Shown: in pieces, positions 52,252 to 61,900 of the stretch
How positions within the stretch are numbered: the stretch's first letter is position 1
How the letters are laid out: the number at the start of each line of letters is the position of its first letter
Source of the DNA: Friedmanniella luteola
Lineage (GTDB): Bacteria; Actinomycetota; Actinomycetes; Propionibacteriales; Propionibacteriaceae
Length of the DNA: 64,000 bases
Assembly (NCBI RefSeq): GCF_900105065.1
Contig: NZ_LT629749.1
Span: forward strand, 4,588,001 to 4,652,000
Reading direction: 5' to 3'
Notes under the pieces: generated by a model
Seen by the model: only the letters and a program-made list of their open reading frames with translations
What the model was told of the DNA's origin: nothing
The model's database searches: none
Position numbers and translations under genes: made by a program

Positions 52252-53487
52252 ATGCGCATCGTCCTGGTGGGTGCGGGGGGCGTCGGGGACGCCTTCGCCA
52301 AGATCGCGGTCCGGCGGTCGTTCTTCGAGCGCCTGGTGGTCGCCGACCACGACGTGGCCCGCGCCGAGCGGACCGTCGCGGCGGTGAACGGCTGGCGGGG
52401 CCACGACGACCGCTTCGTCGCCGCCCGCGTCGACGCCGCCGACCCCGCCTCGGTCGAGGCCCTGGCCCGGGAGCACGGCGCCACGCACGTGATGAACGCC
52501 GTCGACCCCCGCTTCGTGATGCCGATCTTCCGGGGGGCCTTCGCGGCCGGCGCCGACTACCTCGACATGGCCATGTCGCTCTCGGTCCGCGACCCCGACG
52601 ACCCCTACCGGCGCACCCACGTCATGCTCGGCGACGAGCAGTTTGCCGAGGCGTCCCCCTGGGAGGCCGCCGGCCGGCTGGCGCTGGTGGGGATGGGCGT
52701 CGAGCCGGGGCTGTCCGACGTGTTCGCCCGCTACGCCTGCGACCACCTGTTCTCCCGGGTCGAGGAGCTCGGCACCCGCGACGGCTCGAACCTCACCGTC
52801 GACGGCCACGACTTCGCGCCCTCCTTCTCGATCTGGACCACCATCGAGGAGTGCCTCAACCCGCCCGTGGTGTGGGAGAAGAACCGGGGCTGGTTCGTCA
52901 CGGAGCCGTTCAGCGAGCCGGAGATGTTCGACTTCCCGGGCGGCATCGGCCCCGTCGAGTGCGTCAACGTCGAGCACGAGGAGGTGCTGCTGATGCCCCG
53001 CTGGCTCGACGCCCGGCGGGTGACGTTCAAGTACGGCCTCGGTGCGGAGTTCATCGAGGTGCTGCGGACGCTTCGCAAGCTGGGGCTGGACCGCACGGAG
53101 CCGGTGGACGTCAAGGGCGTCGCCGTCTCGCCGCGCGACGTCGTCGCCGCCTGCCTCCCCGACCCGGCGACCCTGGGCGACGCGATGCACGGCTCGACCT
53201 GCGCGGGCCTGTGGGTGACCGGGACCGGCAAGGACGGCAGGCCCCGGGAGGTGTACCTGCACCACGTCGTCGACAACGCGACGACCATGCGTGAGTACGG
53301 CGCCCAGTGCGTGGTCTGGCAGACCGCCGTGAACCCCGTGGTGGCCCTGGAGCTGCTGGCGACGGGTGCCTGGTCGGGCACCGGTGTGCTGGGTCCGGAG
53401 GCATTCGACGCCGTCCCGTTCCTCGAGCTGCTGGCGGAGGGGTACGGCTCCCCCTGGGGGCTGGAGGAGCGGGAGCCGTCCCGGTAG
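52252..53487 (+). CDS. Saccharopine dehydrogenase family oxidoreductase
   Basis: A 411-aa protein with an N-terminal Rossmann fold (IVLVGAGGVGDAFAKIAVRR) and the saccharopine dehydrogenase-like C-terminal domain (ALVGMGVEPGLSDVFARYAC, WTTIEECLNPPVVWEK, VYLHHVVDNATTMREYGAQC). The family includes saccharopine reductases, carboxynorspermidine synthase and lysine dehydrogenases. The precise substrate is not clear; linkage to an aminotransferase resembling 2-aminoadipate enzymes hints at lysine or polyamine metabolism. A TAGAGT box at 52201-52206 is a likely -10, and AGAGGAAG precedes the ATG. Confidence 0.86.
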   Translation: MRIVLVGAGGVGDAFAKIAVRRSFFERLVVADHDVARAERTVAAVNGWRGHDDRFVAARVDAADPASVEALAREHGATHVMNAVDPRFVMPIFRGAFAAGADYLDMAMSLSVRDPDDPYRRTHVMLGDEQFAEASPWEAAGRLALVGMGVEPGLSDVFARYACDHLFSRVEELGTRDGSNLTVDGHDFAPSFSIWTTIEECLNPPVVWEKNRGWFVTEPFSEPEMFDFPGGIGPVECVNVEHEEVLLMPRWLDARRVTFKYGLGAEFIEVLRTLRKLGLDRTEPVDVKGVAVSPRDVVAACLPDPATLGDAMHGSTCAGLWVTGTGKDGRPREVYLHHVVDNATTMREYGAQCVVWQTAVNPVVALELLATGAWSGTGVLGPEAFDAVPFLELLAEGYGSPWGLEEREPSR

Positions 53488-53495
53488 CGCTGTGA

Positions 53496-53501
53496 CAGGG
53501 T
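53496..53501 (+). promoter_or_regulatory. -10 box for a leaderless OsmC transcript
   Basis: CAGGGT, then GGTCCG (6 nt), then GTG at 53508. Confidence 0.45.
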
Positions 53502-53507
53502 GGTCCG

Positions 53508-53990
53508 GTGACCGCCGCCGCGTCCCCGACGCCCTCGTCCCCCACCCCAGCCACCCGTGACCCGCACCGCCGCGTCGACCTGACCCGGACGGGACCCCTG
53601 CGGCTGCGGGCCACCAACAGCCGGGGCACGACGCTGGACCTCGGCTCCGGCGACACCGCGGACTTCACCCCCGTCGAGCTGCTGCTGGTCGCGCTGGCCG
53701 GCTGCAGCGCCGTCGACGTCGAGTCGATCACCGGCAAGCGGTCCGACCCCGCGCAGTTCGACGTCGTCGCCGAGGCCGACAAGGTCCGCGACGCCGACGG
53801 CAACCACCTGGCGGGGGTCACGCTGGACTTCCGGATCACCTTCCCCGACACCGAGGGGGGCCGGGCCGCCGAGTCGGTGCTGGCCCGCTCGGTGGCCATG
53901 TCCCACGACCGGCTGTGCACGGTGAGCCGGACCGTCGAGCTGGGCACGCCCGTGCGCCCGCTGCTCCGCGGCGAGGAGCTGGCGCGCTGA
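53508..53990 (+). CDS. OsmC family protein
   Basis: A 160-aa OsmC/Ohr-fold protein: TPVELLLVALAGCSAVDVES carries the first reactive Cys, and MSHDRLCTVSRTVELG the second. Members reduce organic hydroperoxides, although many YhfA-like proteins of this size have other roles. Residues 1-25 are Pro/Thr-rich. The CAGGGT box (53496-53501), 6 nt before the GTG at 53508, indicates a leaderless transcript. Confidence 0.88.
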   Translation: MTAAASPTPSSPTPATRDPHRRVDLTRTGPLRLRATNSRGTTLDLGSGDTADFTPVELLLVALAGCSAVDVESITGKRSDPAQFDVVAEADKVRDADGNHLAGVTLDFRITFPDTEGGRAAESVLARSVAMSHDRLCTVSRTVELGTPVRPLLRGEELAR

Positions 53991-54087
53991 CGGCCGTGGC
54001 CGGCCCCCGGCCCTCCCGGCGGCCCGGCGTGGCGGTCCCGGTGGTCGAGCCGCGCCGGCGCTGACCGGCCCGGCCCGCCCCGCACGG

Positions 54088-54093
54088 CAGACT
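54088..54093 (+). promoter_or_regulatory. -10 box for a leaderless Eis-like gene transcript
   Basis: CAGACT, then GTGCCC (6 nt), then ATG at 54100. Identical hexamer to the one before the FMN-binding protein gene. Confidence 0.5.
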
Positions 54094-54099
54094 GTGCCC

Positions 54100-55347
54100 A
54101 TGGCGACCGCCCCGCACCTGGCCCACCTCGAGCTGAGCCCGCTCCCGGCCGAGGGTGCCGAGGACTTCCTGGCCGCGACGACGCGGGGGTTCCACCAGGA
54201 CTACGACGCCGACGCCGCGCGGGCGGCCCGGGGGGTGCTGGAGCCGGAGCGGTGCTTCGGGTACGCGGTCGACGGTCGCTGGATGGCCACCTGCGGGTCC
54301 TACACGCGGGTGATGACCGTGCCGGGCGGGACCGTGCCGACGGCTGCCGTCACCTTCGTCACGGTGAACCCGGGGTACCGCCGCCGGGGTCTGCTCACCC
54401 AGATGATGTCCCACCAGCTGCGCGGGCTGGCCGAGCACGGGGAGCCGGTCGCCCTGCTCTGGGCCTCGGAGAGCGCGATCTACGGCCGCTACGGCTACGG
54501 TCCCGCCACGCCGCTCGTGCAGCTGGAGGGGGCCACGCTGGACACGGCGTTCCGGTCCGACGTCGACCTCGGGGCCGGCTCGGTGGGGGAGGTGGACCGG
54601 GAGGAGTGCCGCCGGGTGGTGGAGGGGCTGCACGCCCGGCTGCTGCCCGACCGTCCGGGCGCCCTGGACCGTCCGAGCGCCTGGTGGGACGCGGTGTTCT
54701 TCGACCACCCGTCCCGTCGGCACGGCGGCGCGGCCGCCCGCTACGCCCTGCACTTCGACGCCCGGGGCCGGCCTGACGGCTACCTCACCTTCCGGCTGAG
54801 CTCGGCGGGCACCGCGGACCCGGGCCCCGGGCACACCGTCCGGGTCGCGGCGCTGGACGCGAGCGACCTCCGCGGCTACGCACGCCTGTGGCGGTTCGCC
54901 CTGGACCTGGACCTCGTCCGCCGGTTCGAGGGGCCTGCGGCGCTCGACGAGCCCCTGCGCCACCTGGTGGCGGACCCGGCGTCCGTGCGCGCGACGTCCA
55001 CCGACGGCACCTACGTGCGGGTGGTCGACGTCGCGCGCGCCCTCGAGGCCCGCCGCTACGCCCTCGACGTCGACCTCGTGCTCGGCGTGCGGGACGCCCT
55101 GCTCCCGCAGAACGCCGGGAGCTACCGGTTGCAGGGCGGGCCGGACGGGGCGTCGGTGCAGCGGGTGGACACGCCCGCCGACGTCGAGCTGGACGTCCGG
55201 GAGCTGGGGACGCTCTACCTGGGCGGCACACCGGCCGCGGAGCTGCACCGCGCCGGTCTGCTGCACGAGCGCACCCCCGGCGCGGTCGCCGCGCTCAGCC
55301 TCGGCTTCTCCTGGTCGCGGAAGCCGTTCTGCCGCGACTACTTCTGA
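54100..55347 (+). CDS. Eis-like GNAT acetyltransferase with SCP2-like domain
   Basis: A 415-aa protein in the Eis layout: N-terminal GNAT domain (FVTVNPGYRRRGLLTQMMSH is the acetyl-CoA loop; SESAIYGRYGYGPATPLVQL), a second degenerate GNAT domain, and a C-terminal sterol-carrier-like domain (VDLVLGVRDALLPQNAGSYR). The chain ends RKPFCRDYF; in Eis the terminal Phe carboxylate acts as base, and that terminal Phe is kept. Eis enzymes acetylate aminoglycosides or protein lysines; the natural substrate here is unknown. ATG at 54100 rather than GTG at 54094, from promoter spacing. Confidence 0.88.
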   Translation: MATAPHLAHLELSPLPAEGAEDFLAATTRGFHQDYDADAARAARGVLEPERCFGYAVDGRWMATCGSYTRVMTVPGGTVPTAAVTFVTVNPGYRRRGLLTQMMSHQLRGLAEHGEPVALLWASESAIYGRYGYGPATPLVQLEGATLDTAFRSDVDLGAGSVGEVDREECRRVVEGLHARLLPDRPGALDRPSAWWDAVFFDHPSRRHGGAAARYALHFDARGRPDGYLTFRLSSAGTADPGPGHTVRVAALDASDLRGYARLWRFALDLDLVRRFEGPAALDEPLRHLVADPASVRATSTDGTYVRVVDVARALEARRYALDVDLVLGVRDALLPQNAGSYRLQGGPDGASVQRVDTPADVELDVRELGTLYLGGTPAAELHRAGLLHERTPGAVAALSLGFSWSRKPFCRDYF

Positions 55348-55363
55348 CCGGGTCCGGACGCGG

Positions 55364-55408
55364 CGACGGCCGCCGTCCGGCCCGGGAGGGCACGGACGGC
55401 GGCCGTCG
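55364..55408. terminator. Bidirectional terminator between Eis-like gene and trxA
   Basis: Perfect 16-bp inverted repeat CGACGGCCGCCGTCCG (55364-55379) / CGGACGGCGGCCGTCG (55393-55408) with a 13-nt loop, exactly between two convergent genes. The strongest hairpin in the window. Confidence 0.85.
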
Positions 55409-55428
55409 AGCGGGCCGTCACCGACGGC

Positions 55429-55752
55429 TCAGAGGTACTCCTCGATCGCCTTCAGCAGCACCGACTTGGACTTGGCGCCCTTGAACGCCTTGACCAGCTC
55501 GCCGCCGACGTAGACCTGGATCGTCGGCAGGCCGAGCACGTGGTTGTTGGCCGGGGTGACCGGGTTGGTGTTGGTGTCCATCTTGACGAAGGTCACCTTG
55601 TCGCCGTGCTGGGTGGCGAGCTCCTCGATGATCGGGGCCACCTGCTTGCACGGGCCGCACCAGTCGGCCCAGTAGTCCACGACGACGGGCTTGTCGGAGT
55701 GGAGGACGACCTTGTCGAAGTCGGCGTCGGTGACGTCGGATACTGCGCCCAT
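55429..55752 (-). CDS. trxA: Thioredoxin
   Basis: A 107-aa cytoplasmic thioredoxin with the active site WCGPC in VVVDYWADWCGPCKQVAP, the conserved cis-Pro in GLPTIQVYVGGE and typical fold length. It is reduced by TrxB, encoded just upstream. The ATG at 55752 follows AGGAG at 7 nt; the frame is open 30 codons further 5' but without similarity. The trxB-trxA gap is 102 nt. Confidence 0.97.
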   Translation of the reverse strand: MGAVSDVTDADFDKVVLHSDKPVVVDYWADWCGPCKQVAPIIEELATQHGDKVTFVKMDTNTNPVTPANNHVLGLPTIQVYVGGELVKAFKGAKSKSVLLKAIEEYL

Positions 55753-55854
55753 CTGAGTGCTCCTGCGGGTCGGGGGGTGGGTGGGGGCGAGGATGCCAGC
55801 GGGGTCTGACAGGACGGCGGGTGAGCGGCCGGCAGCCGCCACCCCGCCGGGAGG

Positions 55855-56859
55855 TCAGCTACCGGCGCCCATCAGCTCGCTGTGCGCCTCGGCCAGCTCG
55901 ACGTCGCCGAGGTCGTCGAGGTCGGCCAGGTAGCGCTCGGCGTCCAGGGCCGCGGAGCAGCCGGTGCCGGCCGCGGTGATGGCCTGCCGGTAGGTGTGGT
56001 CGACCAGGTCGCCGGCCGCGAAGACGCCGGGCAGGTTGGTCCGGGTGGACTTGCCGTCGGTGATCACGTAGCCCTCGCCGTCGAGCTGGACCTGGCCGCG
56101 GACGAGCTCGGAGCGCGGGTCGTGGCCGATGGCGATGAACAGCCCGGAGACGGGCAGCTCGCGGGTGCTGCCGTCGTGGCTGTCGGTCAGGGTGACCGAC
56201 TCCACCGACTGGCCGCCGTTGACCGCGCTGACCGCGGAGTTCCAGGCGAAGCGGATCTTCGGGTCCTTCTCGGCGCGGGCGGCCATGATCTTGCTGGCCC
56301 GCAGCTCGCCGCGGCGGTGCACCAGGGTCACCGAGCGGGCGAAGCGGGTGAGGAAGGTGGCCTCCTCGACGGCGGAGTCGCCGCCGCCGACGACGGCGAT
56401 GTCCTTGTCGCGGAAGAAGAAGCCGTCGCAGGTCGCGCACCAGGAGACGCCGTGGCCGGACAGCCGGTCCTCGTCGGGCAGCCCGAGCTTGCGGTAGCTG
56501 GAGCCCATGGCCAGGATCACGGCACGGGCGGTGAAGGTGTTCCCGTAGCCGTCGGTGACGGTCTTCAGCTCACCGGTCAGGTCCATCGCGACGATGTCCT
56601 CGCTGACCAGCTCGGCGCCGAACCGCTCGGCCTGCTCGCGCAGGTTGTCCATCAGCTCCGGGCCCATGATGCCGCTCGGGAAGCCGGGGAAGTTCTCGAC
56701 CTCGGTGGTGTTCATCAGCGCGCCACCAGCGGTCACGGAGCCCTCGAAGACCAGCGGGTGCAGGTTCGCCCGGGCGGCGTAGATCGCGGCGGTGTACCCC
56801 GAGGGGCCGCTGCCGACGACGATCACGTCGCGCACCTGCTTGTCGAACGTCTCGCTCAC
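55855..56859 (-). CDS. trxB: Thioredoxin-disulfide reductase
   Basis: A 334-aa flavoprotein. FAD-binding [20 protein letters not shown], redox-active CATC in [20 protein letters not shown]-binding [15 protein letters not shown] and a second FAD segment [20 protein letters not shown]. Transfers electrons from NADPH to thioredoxin. The GTG at 56859 follows GAGAGGG. Placement with sigM and an anti-sigma gene matches mycobacterial sigM-trxB2-trxC loci and suggests oxidative-stress control. Confidence 0.97.
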   Translation of the reverse strand: MSETFDKQVRDVIVVGSGPSGYTAAIYAARANLHPLVFEGSVTAGGALMNTTEVENFPGFPSGIMGPELMDNLREQAERFGAELVSEDIVAMDLTGELKTVTDGYGNTFTARAVILAMGSSYRKLGLPDEDRLSGHGVSWCATCDGFFFRDKDIAVVGGGDSAVEEATFLTRFARSVTLVHRRGELRASKIMAARAEKDPKIRFAWNSAVSAVNGGQSVESVTLTDSHDGSTRELPVSGLFIAIGHDPRSELVRGQVQLDGEGYVITDGKSTRTNLPGVFAAGDLVDHTYRQAITAAGTGCSAALDAERYLADLDDLGDVELAEAHSELMGAGS

Positions 56860-57000
56860 TCGTTTCCCTCTCAGCTGTGCTGCTCGACGGGTGTCCCCGG
56901 GGCCGGCCGGAGCCGGTGACCCTGGGGCGGGAGGCCCGCCGGGGCCTCACCCTACCCCCGCTCAACGGGGCCGGGGTGTGCCGTATTCCGGGGCCGCGGG

Positions 57001-57702
57001 TCAGCGACCGAGCACCGCGGAGGCGGTCGAGGAGGGCACCGGGGTCCGGCAGCCGGTGACCACGGTGACGTGGGCGGAGCCGTCCTCGCGGGTGTAGACC
57101 AGCAGGGCCGGGGCGCCGTCGACGCGGGCCCGGACCAGGCCCGTGATCCGGCCGTCGGTGACCGAGCGGCCGCAGAACCAGGCCTGGGAGAAGCGGTGCG
57201 GGTCGAGGTCGCGGGCGCTCTGCAGGGCCCGCGCCTCGCTGGCGAGGTCGTCGGTGCTGACGGCCGCCGCGACCACGGGCGGCTCGTTGAGCCCCGCGGC
57301 AGCGCTGAGCACGTAGCCGCCGAGCCCGACCGCGCCCGCCGCGACGACGACCCCGAGGGCGGGAACCCACCGGCGCCACCACGGCGGTCGGGGGGCGTGG
57401 TCGAGGAAGCGTCCGAGGCTGTGCCGTGGCTGGGGCCGCACGGTCCGGGGGGCGAGGACGGGGACCGCGGCCCGGTGCGCGCTCTCCACGGCGACCGCGG
57501 CGGCCAGCCGGGCGGCGACGGCCGGCGGCATGGTGGGGGCGGGCTCGGCGGCGAGGGTCGCGCTGACCTGGCCCAGCGCCGCGACCGTCCGCTGGCACGA
57601 CGCGCAGCCGGGGACGTGGTCGGCGACCCAGCGGCTGCGCCCGGGGTCGAGCAGACCTTCGGCGGCGTCCGCCAGGTCGTCGATCGAGGGGTGGTCAGCC
57701 AC
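57001..57702 (-). CDS. Zinc-type anti-sigma factor, probable partner of SigM
   Basis: A 233-aa membrane protein. The N-terminal zinc anti-sigma (ZAS) motif is HVPGCASC (H-x3-C-x2-C), after DDLADAAEGLLDPGRSRWVA. One transmembrane helix (WVPALGVVVAAGAVGLGGYV, about 135-155) leads to an outer domain with Cys in WFCGRSV and VVTGCRTP. It would hold SigM inactive until the envelope is stressed. The GTG at 57702 follows GAAGGA at 7 nt. In mycobacteria the anti-sigma gene directly follows sigM; here a PH-like gene lies between, so the partnership is inferred. Confidence 0.85.
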   Translation of the reverse strand: MADHPSIDDLADAAEGLLDPGRSRWVADHVPGCASCQRTVAALGQVSATLAAEPAPTMPPAVAARLAAAVAVESAHRAAVPVLAPRTVRPQPRHSLGRFLDHAPRPPWWRRWVPALGVVVAAGAVGLGGYVLSAAAGLNEPPVVAAAVSTDDLASEARALQSARDLDPHRFSQAWFCGRSVTDGRITGLVRARVDGAPALLVYTREDGSAHVTVVTGCRTPVPSSTASAVLGR

Positions 57703-57837
57703 GGGGTGTCCTTCGGTGCTCGGGCCAGCGGAGGGCGTCCGGGGCGGCGACGCCGGGCGGGGCCCCGGACTCGGACGCACCGCACCCCCCTCCCGGTTCC
57801 CCCGACCGGCCGACCGGCGGTGTCGCACCCCGGGCGG

Positions 57838-58317
57838 TCACGGGAGCAGCCCCGCCGTCTGCAGCTGCTCCACCGTGCGCCGGGACCCGCGGTCGAGCTC
57901 GGCCTGCGGGGCGTGCGCCAGTATCCAGCGGAAGAGGGTCGAGGTGCCGCCGCGGAGGAGGGCGACGGGGGCGACGACGCGGCGGGTGCCGCCGTCGGCG
58001 TCCCGGCAGACCAGGGCGAAGACCGGGCCCGACGCGGAGGCCTGCTGCCGCACCGCCACCACCGTGCCGGCGTCGACGGTGTGCAGCGCGCGGACGCGGC
58101 GGACGGTCAGCCGGGCGCCGTCGACCTCCAGGTGGGCGCGCGTGCGCGCCCAGACCAGGGTGAGGCAGCCGGCCCAGAGGACGACGAGGACGACGGCGAC
58201 CCCGACCTTGCCCGCCGCGTCCCCGCGCAGCACGACGCCCAGGCAGACGACGGCGCCGACGGAGGCGAACAGGGCCGGTGTCCGCCAGTTGTACGCGAGC
58301 TCCAGCGGGTGGGCCAT
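57838..58317 (-). CDS. PH-like domain membrane protein between sigM and its anti-sigma factor
   Basis: A 159-aa protein. Two transmembrane helices come first (PALFASVGAVVCLGVVL, VGVAVVLVVLWAGCLTLVWA), then a bacterial PH-like beta domain (AHLEVDGARLTVRRVRALHT, FALVCRDADGGTRRVVAPVA), ending in a short helical tail. Resembles small actinobacterial bPH-domain proteins of unknown function. The ATG overlaps the sigM stop by one base, so it is translationally coupled to sigM and may modulate the sigma/anti-sigma pair or report on the membrane. Confidence 0.75.
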   Translation of the reverse strand: MAHPLELAYNWRTPALFASVGAVVCLGVVLRGDAAGKVGVAVVLVVLWAGCLTLVWARTRAHLEVDGARLTVRRVRALHTVDAGTVVAVRQQASASGPVFALVCRDADGGTRRVVAPVALLRGGTSTLFRWILAHAPQAELDRGSRRTVEQLQTAGLLP

Positions 58318-58922
58318 CAGCGTCTCCCCGCCGTCGGTTGCAGGTCGGCGAGCAGCGGGACCAGCCGGGCGCGGCCGCGGGCGCAGCGGCTCTTCACCGT
58401 GCCGGGGGCGCAGCGCAGGATGCCCGCCGCCTCCTCCACCGAGTAGCCCTGCATGTCCACCAGCACCAGCGCGGCCCGCTGGTCGGGGTTGAGCTGGGCG
58501 AGGGCGGCCGCGACGTCGCTGCGCTGCTGCTGCTGCTCGAGGGGGTCGGCGCCGGGGGCGGTGGCCAGCATGCCCGCGCGGTCCAGGTCCTCCGGCAGCG
58601 GGTCGGCCGCCCGGGTGCGCATCCGGCGCAGCCGGTCGAGGCAGGCGTTCACCACGACCCGGTGCAGCCAGGTCGTCACCTGGGACTCGCCGCGGAACGT
58701 GCCGGCCCGGCGGAAGGCGGAGATGTAGGCGTCCTGCAGCGCGTCGGCGGCGTCCTCGGGGTTGCGCATGGTCCGCAGCGCGACCGCCCAGAGCCGGTCC
58801 CGGTGCCGGCCCACCAGGGTGCCGAAGGCGTCCGGGTCGCCGGCGACGTGCCGACGCAGCAGCTCGGCGTCGGGCAGGCCGGCGTCGTCGGGGTCGGCGG
58901 GCAGGACGTGGTCAGGAGGCAC
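58317..58922 (-). CDS. sigM: ECF RNA polymerase sigma factor SigM
   Basis: A 201-aa extracytoplasmic-function sigma factor. Region 2 (about 20-90) has RRHVAGDPDAFGTLVGRHRD, LWAVALRTMRNPEDAADALQ and DAYISAFRRAGTFRGESQVT. Region 4 (about 130-190) has LNPDQRAALVLVDMQGYSVE, EAAGILRCAPGTVKSRCARG. The gene lies between murJ and trxB, as sigM does in Mycobacterium; there it answers late or redox stress. GTG start at 58922. An ECF sigma often drives its own operon; I did not find a confident self-promoter in the 51-nt gap after murJ. Confidence 0.92.
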   Translation of the reverse strand: MPPDHVLPADPDDAGLPDAELLRRHVAGDPDAFGTLVGRHRDRLWAVALRTMRNPEDAADALQDAYISAFRRAGTFRGESQVTTWLHRVVVNACLDRLRRMRTRAADPLPEDLDRAGMLATAPGADPLEQQQQRSDVAAALAQLNPDQRAALVLVDMQGYSVEEAAGILRCAPGTVKSRCARGRARLVPLLADLQPTAGRR

Positions 58923-58973
58923 AGCGGACCGGGGAGCCGACGACGGGGCGGGGGAGGTGGGGGTGACCAGCGG

Positions 58974-61900
58974 TCACCGGCGCACCTCGACCTCGCTGAT
59001 GCCGCCGCGGTAGCGTCCCCCCTCCCTCGGCAGCGAGGTCAGGTACACGAGCACGAAGCGGGTGGTCACCGGCCTGGCGGGGGTGAGGGTCGCCGTCCGC
59101 TTCGCCCCCTCCTGCTCGGCCACGGCGTCCCACTGGGCGTCGGAGCCCAGCGGCGGCCGGGTGGTCCCGGCCGGGTCGGTGCGGGGGACCCGGAGGTCGA
59201 GGTCGGTGCCGTCGCCGCTCAGGGTCACCTTGACCGACGCCACCGGCTGCGCCGAGCCGAGGTCCAGCACCAGGCCGACGCCGCGCTTGATCCCGCCCAG
59301 CTCGGGGTTGCCGATGTAGGCGACGGTGCGCCAGCGGGTCGACGGGTCGCCGTCGTAGGCCAGCCGCACCTCGCCCGGGTTCTCCCGCTGGTCGTCGGCG
59401 CCCTGGGGGTCGAAGTCGCGGGCGGTGCGCACGGGCAGCACCGCCGAGGTCGGGGTGGGCGCGGGCTGACGGGCGGGCGTCGCGCTGGGGCCGGGCTCGG
59501 GGGTGGCGCCGAGCTGGTCGCTCAGCACCAGGCCGGCGACCAGGCCGACGCCGGACAGCAGCACCACCAGGCCGACGAGCAGGGCGATCCAGCGCCGCGG
59601 CTGCCGCGGCGGCTTGCGCGGCGGGGCCGGCGGCCGGTCGGGCACGGGCGTCCGGATGACGGTGGTGCTGGCCGAGGCCGAGGCCGGGGCCGGTGCGGCC
59701 GGCACCGACCGGGTCACCCGCAGCGGTGCGGCGTCGGCGGCGGCGGCCCGGCTGAGGTCGGGGCCGTCGTCGTGGACCACCGGGGTCGGCTCGGTCGGCT
59801 GGTCGAGCAGCGTGGAGACCGGGGCGGAGGGGCTGGGCCGGTGGGCGCCGACCCGGGGGATCGGCTGGCGCAGCCGACGCTCCAGGTCGCCGGACGCGTC
59901 GGCGGCGCCCAGCACCTTCGTCAGGGCGTTGACCAGGGCGTTCGCGTCGGTGACCGGGGCCGCGCGGTGCCGGGGCGGGTCGCCCAGCACCTGGTCGCAG
60001 ACGTCGTCCAGCGCGGGGGACACCCCGGCCCGGACCTGCCGCGGGGTCAGCCAGCGGCGTCCGGTGGTCGGTGCGTCGGGCAGCCCGTAGGCCGGCCCGC
60101 CGGGCCAGCGGCAGACCAGGGCGGCGTAGAGCAGCCGGCCCAGGTCGGTGACGTCGACCAGCTCGGGCTCCTCGGGGCCGTGCAGGGGCTCGGTGGCGGC
60201 CGGCCGGAGGGCCGCCTCGATGAGCAGGCCGACGATCTTGACGTTCCCGGTCGGGGTGACGATCACCGTCTCCGGGCTGATCCGCCGGTGGTGCAGCCCG
60301 AGGCTGTGCACCCCGGACAGGGCGTCGGCGACCTCCCGGACCACCCAGCCGGCCTCCAGCCCGGACAGCGGCCCCTGGCTGAGGATCACCTCCAGCGACT
60401 GGCCGGTGGCGTACTCGCAGACGATGTAGGAGCCGAGCTCGGGGTCCCCGCCCGGCCCGGCGGCCGAACCGCCCGGGACGGCGTCGAGCACCCGCAGGAA
60501 ACGGGAGTCGGTGGCCACTGACGCCCGCCGGGCGGCGGCCATCAGCTGCGCCTCGGCGGGGTCGCCCGGGGCGAGCAGGTGGACCAGCACCGAGCGCGAG
60601 AGCACCTGGTCGAAGGCCCGCCAGGTGATGGCCGGGCCGGAGCCGGCCAGCAGCTCCTCGAGCCGGTAGCGGGTCCCGAGGACGGTGCCCGCCGGCAGCG
60701 TCGCCGCCTTCGTGGTGGTGGTGGACCAGTGCGGGCCCGCGCCGGCACCGTCCTGCTGGTCGGTCGCGTGCTGATGCGTCGGGTGCAGTTGGGTCGAGGC
60801 GTCCCCCAGATCGGCCTCGCCCCCAGGGTGCCTACGGACGACTGCCGTGTGGGCCATGGAGTCAGCGTTCTCGCTCGTGCCGGGCCGCAGCTGGGACGCA
60901 GGACCGGCGGTGGGTGGTGGCTCGATGGTAGGAGACGGCGGACGCAGAAGGGTGTCCGAATCGCCGGCCGTGGCCAGATCGTGAGCAGCCTCCTCGGGCG
61001 CCGCGTCGGGACCGGGTCCGCCCCGGCGGCCGCGCAGGGTCGTGACCAGGGCGTTGACCTCGGCGATCCCGAGCAGCCGGGCCGCCACCAGGAAGACGAC
61101 GACGGCGGGGACGCCCGCGGCCGCGAGCACCAGCGCCCGGCCCGGCTGGGAGTCGACGTCGCGGCCCAGCCACCAGGTGAGCAGGACGGCGAGGACCGCC
61201 GCCGGGGCGACGGCGAGCAGCAGCCGCACGCAGTGCCGGACCAGGCTGAAGAGGTCGAGCGCGGGCAGCCGGCGCCGCAGCCGGGTGAGCGAGAGCAGCA
61301 CCCCGACCAGGTAGGAGAGCGAGTAGGCGAGGCCGAGGGCGGCGGCCACCAGGCCCGGGGAGCGGACCAGCGAGACCGCGGCCAGCCCGAGCACCACGTT
61401 GGCGGCCGAGATCACGATCTGCAGGAAGAACGGCGTCCGGGTGTCCTCGAGGGCGTAGAAGGCGCGCAGGCAGAGGTACTGGATCGTGAAGGGCACCAGG
61501 CCGAGGGCCAGGGTCATCAGGGCCCAGCCCGGGGCGGCGGCGTCGCCCGCGCCGCGACCGAAGCCGAAGGCCAGCTGGGCCAGCGGCACCCCGAGGACGC
61601 CGAAGGCCACCGACGCCGGCAGCAGGACCGTCAGGGCCAGCCGGACGGCGCGGACGGTCTCGGCGGCCACCCCGTCCAGGTCGGCGGCGGCGGCCATCCG
61701 GGAGGCGGCCGGCAGCATCGCGGTGGCCAGCGAGACGGTGACGAGGGAGTGCGGCAGGATCCACACCGCGTAGGCGTTGTAGTAGGCCGTGATGCCGCCA
61801 CCGGCGCCGCCGGCCGTCGCCCCCGTGGCCAGCCGGGAGACCACCACCAGGGCCAGCTGGGTGACGATGACGAAGCCCAGCGTCCACTTCGCCAGCCGGA

